From NCBI GenBank assembly GCA_030068145.1, contig JAPJBO010000278.1:1-64000 (forward strand): a DNA stretch of 64,000 nt. Direction: 5' to 3'. This DNA comes from Diplonema papillatum (taxonomy: Eukaryota; Euglenozoa; Diplonemea; Diplonemida; Diplonemidae). The notes under the pieces are model-generated. The model made no database searches, was not told where the DNA came from, and was given only the letters and a program-made list of their open reading frames with translations. The position numbers were made by a program, and so were the translations under genes. Position 1 is the stretch's first letter, and each line of letters begins with the position of its first letter. This document shows, piece by piece, positions 41,810-50,950 of the stretch.

Positions 41810-42358
41810 TTGGGGCAAAAAAAAAACTACTGTCCACCACCTTCGGTAGCAAAAGAGCCATGCGAAGAAGGCGAGTGTTGGGGTACTGTAGCAGTGTGCC
41901 GGGATCATTCAAGAACACTTGGCAGTAATCTGCAACAGCAGGGCGTCTTCGGATCCTCAGGCACGGCATTCGTCCAGCTGTTACGGGCGCAAATTGTTTC
42001 CAGCTTGCCCAGCATCCGTTCGGAGGAAGATATCACACGAGCTCAGCGACCTCACAATTCGCGCGTAACGTGCTCAGATTGGCAAGGGCGAAAGGGGCTG
42101 CTTCTGAGTCTCCAGCAGAATCAGAGTAGAAGAACGACCAAGGAAAACTGTTTTCGTGCGCTCGAGAGGGGCGTTGAGGAAGGCTTAAAAAAGCAGAAAG
42201 AAAACACAAATGAAAAGACAGGGACGCAGGGAGAAGAACCCGCTCCACGCTTTACGGGGATCCGAGTGCCGTCAGATCCGGCTGGAACGAACACTCGGAA
42301 CTGCGGTCTTGCACCTGATAAACGGAGCAAGGTTCCCGTCTTAGCGCTGTTTACTTAA
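41810..42358 (+). CDS. Unassigned ORF, 182 residues
   Basis: An open frame from an initiation codon close to the right end of the 2-kb TIR element, running to just before TIR element copy 3. It is rich in Arg, Lys, Gln and Glu in the middle, with no recognised domain. Its last 25 codons resemble a dispersed repeat seen near 54745, which argues against it being a real gene. Confidence 0.15.
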   Translation: MGQKKNYCPPPSVAKEPCEEGECWGTVAVCRDHSRTLGSNLQQQGVFGSSGTAFVQLLRAQIVSSLPSIRSEEDITRAQRPHNSRVTCSDWQGRKGLLLSLQQNQSRRTTKENCFRALERGVEEGLKKQKENTNEKTGTQGEEPAPRFTGIRVPSDPAGTNTRNCGLAPDKRSKVPVLALFT

Positions 42359-42798
42359 CGTCGTTTACCGTATGCAACCGAATGGGTGTCCTTCAGCGTA
42401 TCACTCATTCCACGAAAAAGTGTCACAGATTTCGGCTTTTTTCGGATTTCTGCCGAAGATTTCCATCTGCAGGTCCGAAAATGGTCGGTTTCGAGATTTT
42501 TAGGACACGTTTGAATCCGTTGAGGACAGGGCTTTCCGAATATCTGGTCGGATAAAATTTTTGACCGACCCCCCCCCCCATAAATTGAGGCCGGGTCTCC
42601 GAAAAATGGGGTCTCAAAATCGACTTTTTTTTTCTCGGCATGCAGGAACAAGTCAGATTTGACTCGCCACAGAATTCTACGGGGGTGCCGATACGGTCCC
42701 GTGACAGAACTACGCGATTCCTCAAAAATTTGGCGGAAAATCCCAAAATTGTGCCTCCTCCTGCCGGATACGACGAAAAAAATTTCGAGAAAAAAAAC

Positions 42799-42873
42799 AC
42801 CCAAAGCGGGACTCGAACCGGCGACCAAAAGAGTCATTGGTGAGTGCACTGACGGCTATGCTACTTGTGCCAA
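42799..42873 (-). other. tRNA-like module in TIR element copy 3, left side
   Basis: B box GGTTCGAGTCC at 42809-42819 and A box TAGCATAGCCG at 42853-42863, read on the minus strand. Confidence 0.6.
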
Positions 42874-43084
42874 AAATCCGAAAATATTTTTATCTTCTTC
42901 CCTCGCAAACCACCAAAATGGTCGCTGGTTCGATTCCTCGGGGCGTCGAGCGTTTTGGAGCTCGTAGTGCGTGTTCTGCTTACAGTGGTGGTGTAGCGGG
43001 GGTCAAACCGCAGACTTCCTGCCGGGGCACGCGAACCACCGGAAGGACGGTTCAAATACCGAAAATGAATTCGCCCGCGTTTTT

Positions 43085-43152
43085 TTCGCCCGTGGTCTAA
43101 CGGGTAGCACGCCCACTTGTGGATCTGGGGGTGCTTGGTTCGATTCCTGCGA
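43085..43152 (+). other. tRNA-like module in TIR element copy 3, right side
   Basis: A box TGGTCTAACGG at 43092-43102 and B box GGTTCGATTCC at 43137-43147, with a T run after it (43157-43164). Confidence 0.6.
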
Positions 43153-43374
43153 GGAGTGTTTTTTTGAGGACCAAAAATCGGCCCAAAAACGTCTAAAGTG
43201 CCATCTGGGGGTCAGATTTTTGGCTATATCGAGTTCCAAAAAGGTGCCGATACTTGCCGTGGATAGCTCTTTCCATCCCAAAAAAAATTTCCGAATTTTG
43301 CTCAAAATTTGACCTGAACATGTCGGATATGAGGAAGCAAAATCTGTGACACGTTTTCGTGGAATGAGTGGTAT

Positions 43375-44019
43375 ATGCACCACGGAAAAAAAAAAAGACT
43401 AAGAGAAAGGATCGCGCAATCGACGATGACTCTGATTCTGATGCTGATTCTGGCTACGAACTTAGCACCTCGGCTAAGTATTCTGCAAATCACGGATTGC
43501 ACGAACACGTGCGGGATGTTAGCACGCTTTCAATCTGGCACATGGCGGTGCATCAAAGTACTTCGAATGTTGCAGTGTTCGAGTTTGACCTTTGTCCCGC
43601 GAAAAGGGCCTCGTGGGCCAGCTTCAAAAGCGAACTAGCCTTGAGAAGTATGTTAGTTTGTTCTTTTACGTTTTCTCGCTTGTCGGCAACACATTATGCT
43701 TCAGCGGGGGTTTGAGGCTTTCTCTTACTTTTCACGTCGCTCTCTTCTTCTTTTTTTAGAGTGAACCCTTATTTTTTTTGACGGTGTTTTCGGTTTGCTT
43801 TGTGCAGCACCATCAGTGCTGTTGTGGTGCGTTGGAGTGTTCCCGAATAATCAGAGGAGAAGACTGCTCGCGAATCGTTCCGGCCGCACACGTGACTCGC
43901 TTCGGCATTCAAGCGAATCAGCTGGTCGGCTTTCTCATCTTTCTTACCCGCGGGGGGTTGGGGTTGATTTCCGGAGAGGGGGCCTGAGAAACGGCTACCA
44001 CATCGAAGGATGGGCATAG
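43375..44019 (+). CDS. Possible two-exon gene of unknown function
   Basis: An exon-like frame with a Lys-rich then Asp/Ser-rich start (RKDRAIDDDSDSDADSGYEL) runs to a good donor GTATGTTAG at about 43651. A pyrimidine-rich acceptor, TTTGCTTTGTGCAG, ends at about 43806, and the frame continues to a stop at 44017-44019. No domain is recognised. The true start is unclear because TIR element copy 3 ends immediately upstream. Low confidence. Confidence 0.22.
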
Positions 44020-46530
44020 GCACAGCCGGCACGCAACGCGCCGAATATTGGAACACTGCTGGGCAGCGTTGAGGAATAGTCTCGACGCGCGCTTTGCGGT
44101 TCGGCCGAAGCAACGGGCGATGTCCAAACCGTGTCAACGAACACAAATGGCGGGCTGTAAGTTCTGTGGTGCCAAGCACCCGCGGCAATTCCAGCGCCAA
44201 TGCGCGAATAGTAATGCTGCTGCCGCTAAGACACGCCACGGGGTGGCCCCGGTGGGGGGGGTTGAGCAAGTGATCCCTTACGCAACCGAACCGACTGGAG
44301 CACTCCCGTTTGTACGCCTTCTTTAAGTGCAGCTCCCCGAGGCTGGATTCCACCGCGCGCGCGCTCTTTCTAAAAGAACCCCCGGGCAGAGAGGGCATTC
44401 GACGCTAAAATGTTGAAGGCTCTCGTGGCGTCCGAACACTTGCGTCAAACGCGACAACGACAGCCCTGTTCGCCCCGCGGTTCGGTTCCCGCCGACTGTC
44501 TCAGTGCTGTTTTCTCTCGCGCTCCGACGTGACTAAAATCGAAGAAAGAAGAAAAAGAAGAAGAAGAAGGGGGGAAAAAAGCGCGGGGGGGGGGAAGAAG
44601 AATGGGGGGGGGGGGAAAACTCAGCGAGACAGCGAAATAGAAAGGAAACGACGGTCACCGGCGTACCTGGCCAAGTCAGGCGGCGGTAGTCAGAATCAGA
44701 CTCGGGGGTCAGCCGGACATTAATCGTCGGACTGAGAGCCAGACGAGATCTTTTAGCGTTTATTGTGGTTTAGAGGTTCGGTGTTTTAGGGTCTCCGGTT
44801 GACCCTTTTAGTACTAACGATCGTACGGGTTGCCTTACAACGTGACGTCGGCAGCGTGTTGGGTGGTTGACCAGAATTCCTATCCCACTGTATAATTCCA
44901 GGGTAAACACAACTCGTGCTCCGCTCCGACAGTATTTGCGAACAAAGGTCCCGCGCTGCTGCAGAACCCTTCAGCGAACTTGGACTGTACTCGTGGAGCA
45001 TCCTGATTGTCTGTGGTCAGACTTCAGCGACGTTCCGGGAGGCAATAGCATTGATTCCTCACCCCTCCCCTGAACGACAGCTGCATCGACCTGCCTGCCG
45101 CTGTTTATCGCAGTGAACCGCGGTCCACCGCGGTCTGCCAGGTCGATGCCTATCTCCTAGAGCAATATAATTGCCCGGAGCTGTTTTCTTCGGTCGAACA
45201 CGGTCTATCGGGAGGAGACGGACCGGCTTGCGATTCCCGTTCCGCCCCGGTAGCTCCTGCAGGCTGGGGAGGCTCCAGAAACTGCACGATTGTTCCATCG
45301 GAGCACACTTGACCATTCCTTCGACTTTTCTCTGTGCTGTTGTCTGTAGCACCAGTTCACTGGTTCTCGTAGGTACCAGTCGCTCTCTCTCCCTCAGAAC
45401 GCCGTGGCCCAAGAAAGTCGTGGCAGCGCAGACTAGTTGCGCACCCACTGCACGGTCGGGGGGGACTAGTCCTTGCCGGTCACCGATGACATCGACAATG
45501 TCGGCACACGGAGAGGAGGATCGCAGCCTGCAACGACCTGCCTGTACGAAGGCGCCGCGGGCACCGGCTGCTGCTGGGCAGCCGGAGGAGCTATGGGAGG
45601 GAGTATGACCGGGCAGTGTCGCGTAGTCGGCATAGGAGGTCGAAACTGCTTGTGTACGTCTGACCGATGCGCGCGCAACGGAAGGCGCATGCCAGGCGGC
45701 GCACAGCGGCCTTGGCATCGTCCACGTTGCCACCATTTCGGGCCGGCAGGCTGGTAGATCTACACGAGCGAGCTGTATTCGACGACTCCTTTCGGCATCA
45801 CCACACCGTCACACGTCACATCGCGTTTACAGTTGCAGGGTCGGACGGAGCGTCCGCTCCGGTTTACATGTTCAACGCCGATGCGGACCCTCCGAAGCCA
45901 GCCAAAGTGCGAAGGTTCAGAGTGCGACCGAGGCTTGGACGGTCCTGATGGCCGGTTGTCATGCCAGCAACACGTGTCAATACGGTGTTGCACAATACAG
46001 TCTAGCAGCGGCGGGATATCTAGACTGTTTCGAGTTTTTCGAAGTCGGTATTTTTTGAGTCGCCCGTAGAGGCGGGAGAGTGTTTTGAGCGGCGACTATC
46101 GCTTACCTTACCGGCCAGCCTCATCCCGACGCTAACCAGCTCCTTGCTCGGGCAGCGTGTTGAAAAGCCCTTTCATGCCCGTGCCCTTGGGGTCGGGGTA
46201 TCACGTTGAAGCCCAACCGCAGGGTAAACCGCTACCCGGAGCAGGATTCCCCTGTGCGATGGAAGCTCTGTGTGCATCCGTCGAACCCACGAAGGACGGG
46301 GGTGTGAGAGGGAAAACGGGGCGCCGAGGGGTGATTCCCACCGCGGCACGAAGAAAGCAGAAGAAGAAGAAGCACGAAAAACAGGAACAGCAAGAAAAAA
46401 GAGAGAGAGTGAGAGAGAGACAGAGAGAGAGAGGGTGAGGGCGCAGGCTTTCCGCAACCTTTCTTCGAGTCCCGCTTGCGGGGGGACCCCCCGCCGTGCG
46501 GCGGTCCGGCCCCCGCTGCTATGGGGCGGC
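44020..46530. other. Gene-poor region with purine tracts
   Basis: 44540-44640 is almost pure purine (GAAGAA and long G runs). 44774-44918 carries a copy of the dispersed repeat with TAGTACTAAC. Several short frames (for example 45171-45608 + and 45059-45736 -) overlap on opposite strands without motifs. Nothing else is supported. Confidence 0.4.
44774..44918 (-). repeat. Dispersed repeat family M, inverted copy joined to module G
   Basis: Module G (GTGTTTTAGGGTCTCCGGTT) runs straight into TAGTACTAAC and then the inverse of family M (CGGGTTGCCTTACAACG...AATTCC). A shorter version of the same junction is at 38338-38400. Confidence 0.65.
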
Positions 46531-49500
46531 TCAGCGGTAGTAGCGGCTTGGAGGGGCGGCGCCGTAGGGTTGGTAGTGCGCCGCAGGCGCAGCGTACCCG
46601 CTCCTTCCGCCGAAGCCCTTTCCTCCTTTCCCGCCTTTGCCCGCGTCCGGGTATCCGCCGAATCCAGGGGTCGGTCCGTGGCTGTGGAACGGTATTCGGG
46701 TTATTAAAGGTTGGTGGGACAGAAATGTGAAAACGGGGTTTCGCCGGTGGCTTTTCGTGTCGTTGTTCTGCAGATGCTTCGACATCATACAACAGGGGGG
46801 ACGTGCGAAGAGATAACCGCGACGCCGGAGATGTAGTAGACTATCGCCGCAGATTATTTGCATTCTAACCTAAAACCGCCAGAGGCGGTTGCGGTCGAAG
46901 ACGGCAACCCGAGCGAGCTCCATTAGGAAGGGACCAAAAATGCGAGTCATGATGGCCATGCTGAAGGCAGGGTTGCAGGAGGAGGAAGTGATGCTTGGCC
47001 GAGGAGCTTCATTAGGAAGGGACCAAAAATGCGAATCATGATGGCCATGCTGAAGGCAGGGTTGCAGGAGGAGGAAGTGATGCTTGGCCGAGGAGCTTCA
47101 TTAGGAAGGGACCAAAAATGCGAGTCATGATGGCCATGCTGAAGGCAGGGTTGCAGGAGGAGGAAGTGATGCTTGGCCGAGGAGCTTCATTAGGAAGGGA
47201 CCAAAAATGCGAGTCATGATGGCCATGCTGAAGGCAGGGTTGCAGGAGGAGGAAGTGATGCTTGGCCGAGGAGCTTCATTAGGAAGGGACCAAAAATGCG
47301 AGTCATGATGGCCATGCTGAAGGCAGGGTTGCAGGAGGAGGAAGTGATGCTTGGCCGAGGAGCTTCATTAGGAAGGGACCAAAAATGCGAGTCATGATGG
47401 CCATGCTGAAGGCAGGGTTGCAGGAGGAGGAAGTGATGCTTGGCCGAGGAGCTTCATTAGGAAGGGACCAAAAATGCGAGTCATGATGGCCATGCTGAAG
47501 GCAGGGTTGCAGGAGGAGGAAGTGATGCTTGGCCGAGGAGCTTCATTAGGAAGGGACCAAAAATGCGAGTCGTGATGGCCATGCTGAAGGCAGGGTTGCA
47601 GGAGGAGGAAGTGATGCTTGGCCGAGGAGCTTTGGCGGCTGGGACAGAACAGTGAGATAGAGAGTCCTCCTTTACGAGAAAACTTACCAACGCAGGTGAG
47701 TTCCTGTTAGTGCGCACGAACACCACCTGCATACAGTCGTTGACCTTTCCCGAGAGGGACGAGTTGGAATGCGGGGTACCATCTCTCCGGAGTGTTTTCG
47801 TGTTCTTCCCGTACTTCTACGAGACCCCACATAAGTGGACGCAGACTCCGAAGTCCGGTCTACTCGGCGAATCTGCACCTGCGCCCTGAGCCCAAAGATA
47901 ATGGACCCCATATCTTCACCTAGCGCACCTACACATGGCGCCTTTACTCTGGGCAAACTCTACTCCCGGCCGAGGTCGCACGTTCTCAACGTTGTGCCCA
48001 TTCTTGAACACATTCAACTTTTTGCCCGATTCTTGAACACACGCTAGCCCATTTTCGATCATTCTGGTCTTTTTTTGATTAGCACACTTGGTATAATGTC
48101 CGACCGATTATTAGCGTTATTTGTGGATTAGAAGGTCTTCTTTCAGAGCGAAAAGTTCGCTTGCGCAAACTACGATTGGCATCTCCGGACAGAAGAAACA
48201 GAGTCAGAAACGTTGCATACCCCCCGTAGCCTCCTCCACCACCACCACCTTTGAAGCCTCCTTTTCCGCCTCCTCCCTTCCCACCTCCGTATGTGATTGC
48301 CTTCGGCGCTGGTCCCCCGTTCATCTCGGCGTAGCTGCTCTTGAAGATTTCAATGTACCGGTGGCCCAGCTGTCTGCGGTCTCGAGATAAGCAGGCGTTG
48401 ACATCTGGGGCGCTCTGAATGTTGTGGGAGGTAAGGTCTTAGTTGAATGCGTCGGCAGAACAGCCCTCTCATGCAAGTTTGTTAGCATCAAAGTTCGAAG
48501 AACTGAGGGAGAGAGAGCACGGTGGTCTTGGTTCCTATGCATCTCACACATGGTGGCTATCTCGCAGGCTACCCCATCGTTTGTTAGACACTTGTTTTTC
48601 CCCCTGTTCTACATTCCAGTGAAACTTGCAGTAGCATTCACCTAATGCGGGAGTGAGTAACCGATGGAGAATTCTCCGGTTGACCATTGTCTTATAGGTT
48701 CCTTTAAGGTATCGTATACTGGTGTGCGTATCGTATCTGCGGTAGTGTGTGCTAGATCTCAGTTGTGGGTAATCCCTGCGCGGAATATAGCCCATGCCGA
48801 CTATTCGACTTATTTTAGAGTGCTCTCTCATTTCCTATGTGTCTCGTTATGTGATACCAAAAGCGGCCTGTCGTGGGCGGCTTGTCACTCGTTCTTGATG
48901 ATGTGGTCCACTTTCCCCGACGAGCCATGCTGGGAAACTCCAATCCTGAGCTGATCGCTGCTAAGGCTAAATAGCTATCGCCAGTCCCGGGACCATCCCC
49001 ACCTACGTACGACATTTCGCACGCCGAGCTTTAAAAAAAAAAAACCCAGTCTGGTGGTGCTTGCGACAGCCCCGTCCATCCCCAACTCGACAGAAATTCT
49101 TACTACGTTACACATCACACGCACTCAGACCAGGTGCTGGACCAGATACCCGTATGACGAGTCGGGGCCTGTCTGATGGCAGTGTAAGAAACAGAGAAAA
49201 GCGCATACGACGAGCTCGACGTACGCCTCGCCTGACGGCCTGTTTTCGTGGTTGAAGACGAGGTGGATGCCCTGCGGCGCGATGTTGGTGCCGTGGAGGA
49301 AGTTAGCAACGTCTTGCTCGGTGGCGGCGAAGGGGAGGCCGCGCAAGCGCACGATGCAGTCGTCGTACGGCCCGGCCGGGCCACTGTGGGAATACCCACT
49401 CTTGGCTTGCGTCATGCGCGGTGCATTCGCCGGCGACTGCGCCGCGTCGGCCGCCGAGTTCTCGTCGGATCGGAACACCTCGATGTACCGCTGCCCCATG

Positions 49501-49718
49501 TGCTGGCCGGAGAGGGAGAGCCCGTTGTGGATGTCGTCTTCCGACTCGACGTCGACGAACGCCTGGCCGCTGGGCCGGCCGTCCCCGCCGTACTGGATCA
49601 CCACGCCCGCCACGTTCACGCCGCGGTCCCTCAGCCAGTTCTCGATCTCGATCTCCGACACCTTGAACGGGAGCCCACGCATCCGGAGCGTGTAGCCCGT
49701 ACCGCCGGAATGAGCCAT
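46531..49718 (-). CDS. hnRNP H/F-like RNA-binding protein, two quasi-RRMs and Gly-rich tail, three exons
   Basis: The exons on the minus strand are 49718-49209, 48414-48221 and 46681-46531, joined by donors GTATGC (twice) and acceptors TTCAG and TTCCACAG, with the frame kept; about 284 residues. RRM1 has RMRGLPFKVSEIEIENWL and MGQRYIEVFRS. RRM2 has VRLRGLPFAATEQDVANFL, then crosses intron 1 into SRDRRQLGHRYIEIFKSS. These are the quasi-RRM signatures of the hnRNP H/F and GRSF1 group, which bind G-rich RNA in splicing control. The tail is Gly/Lys/Tyr-rich and ends PPSRYYR. MAHSGG is preferred as start; the frame runs upstream to 49868 but that part is Lys-rich and not conserved-looking. Intron 2 contains eight 89-bp repeats, and intron 1 a dispersed repeat fragment. 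Confidence 0.88.
46921..47632. repeat. Eight tandem copies of an 89-bp unit in intron 2 of the hnRNP H/F-like gene
   Basis: Units start at 46921, 47010, 47099, 47188, 47277, 47366, 47455 and 47544 with CATTAGGAAGGGACCAAAAA and differ by one or two bases (for example GAGTCA versus GAATCA). 89 is not a multiple of 3. On the gene's strand the unit is pyrimidine-rich (CACTTCCTCCTCCTGCAACC). Confidence 0.95.
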
Positions 49719-49941
49719 CTTTTGGCTTGCTGTGACTCCCTTTTTTTTTAATGGGTTCTTCTTCTTTTCTTCTCTTTCTCGTTTCTGCTTCTTCTTTGTT
49801 ACTGTGTGATCCCTCTTTCCCTCCCCTCCGGCCCCCCTTCGCGGTTCGTGGGAAGGATTAGGTGTCACGATACAAACTCAGGTGAAACTATGGCGAAGTC
49901 TCGCCAGATCTTCTTCGGTCCAGTCTGGTTTGAGAGGCGAG

Positions 49942-50066
49942 CCCTGATTGATCCTGCGTAGTAGCCGTATGCTTGTTTCGAGGATCAAGCCAGCCGAGTC
50001 TCAATCCACAAATAATGCTAGTATTTGGACTAAGCAGGCGGCTCGTTTAATCGGTGGCATTCTTGA
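49942..50066 (+). pseudogene. 18S rRNA 5'-end-like fragment
   Basis: CCTGATTGATCCTGCGTAGT and CCGTATGCTTGTTTCGAGGA resemble the universal eukaryotic SSU start (CTGGTTGATCCTGCCAGTAG, TCATATGCTTGTCTCAAAGA) in the same order and spacing. GGCTCGTTTAATCGGT about 90 bases on resembles GGCTCATTAAATCAGT. Similarity then fades. It is a diverged 5' domain fragment, not a complete rRNA gene; origin as a pseudogene or from another organism is open. Confidence 0.55.
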
Positions 50067-50738
50067 CTGACTAAACAGCAGGTCTTCAGGTTTTAGCGCA
50101 GCGAGTGTAACGGTGTGCGAGAGCCCCTTCCCGCCTAGCCTCCCTGGTTAGGACTCGTGCTTTGGCGATCGGGATGAATAGATCGAGGGAGCTCCACTAG
50201 GCACAACGAACACCACCACGTGTCCAAATGCTGGCTGAGGGGGAAAATCCTGGGGCTGGTGGTGTATCCTCTTGGGATACCGTCCAGCCTCTAATGTTTA
50301 GGCCAATAATATGCGTGGTTTATAATTTATCGGCCGCTAATATAAAATCCTTAAATTAATTCTTGGCACCACTCTTTGTGGATCAATGAATTCATTTCTT
50401 TTTTGCGGCGCCGCTTCAGCGCCACGGTACAGTGCAATGTGTGGCGCGCCTCTGTTTTACAGGCCTTTGTTTTATGTAATTTTTAATTTATACATCGTTA
50501 ATTATTTTCTTTCTAATTATCCGATGTTTACAAATTAAAAACTACCTAAATTAGGAGCCAGACAGTAGCCTGTTCTCTCCCAAATCTCATCTCACAAGTG
50601 GCGGCTACCCCTACCCCCATCGTACGTTGAACCCGCGTGCGTTCCACCCCTTTTTGTGCCCCGTTTGTGCTAGTGAATCTCGCACCTGTTCGCCTTCCAC
50701 CCTTTGCAATCCAAGCAGGATGCAGCATACCCGCATAC
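50067..50738. other. Unassigned, partly AT-rich stretch
   Basis: 50290-50560 is much richer in A and T than its surroundings. No gene or further clear rRNA similarity was seen. Confidence 0.4.
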
Positions 50739-50950
50739 CCCCCCGTGCATAAGATGGATAGCCAAACCCCCCTGATTAAGATGGATTACAGGCGAGAATG
50801 CCCATACATCTTAAACACGGGGGTGAGGGACCCCGTGTAAGGCGACTACACTGTAGTCTACAGTGCCCCCGTGTTTAAGATGGATACCCCCCTTGATTAA
50901 GAGGGATACCGCCAAAACCCGAGTTTTTCATCCATCTTATGCACGGGGGG
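50739..50950. repeat. Fold-back element with nested inverted repeats
   Basis: Outer arms CCCCCCGTGCATAAGATGGA (from 50739) and its inverse (ending 50950). Inner arms CATCTTAAACACGGGGG (50807-50823) and its perfect inverse (50866-50882), around a small ACTGTAG hairpin. The whole 212 bp can fold into one stem-loop. It looks like a small MITE; the target duplication is unclear. Confidence 0.8.

Larger units (their letters stand above)
42402..43370. mobile_element. TIR element with tRNA-like modules, copy 3
   Basis: 969 bp with the same CACTCATTCCACGAAAAAGT ends, flanked by GTAT (42398-42401 and 43371-43374). It is the uninterrupted version of copy 2 and nearly identical to it elsewhere, so the two are recent relatives; copy 1 is more diverged inside. 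The outward-facing tRNA-like modules are at about 42799-42873 (minus) and 43085-43152 (plus). Confidence 0.9.

Noticed and set aside
49125..49208. C-terminal tail of the exon 1 frame (VCAFLCFLHCHQ...)
   Set aside because: It lies after the GTATGC donor; RRM2 is completed instead by exon 2, which restores the expected GHRYIEIF motif.
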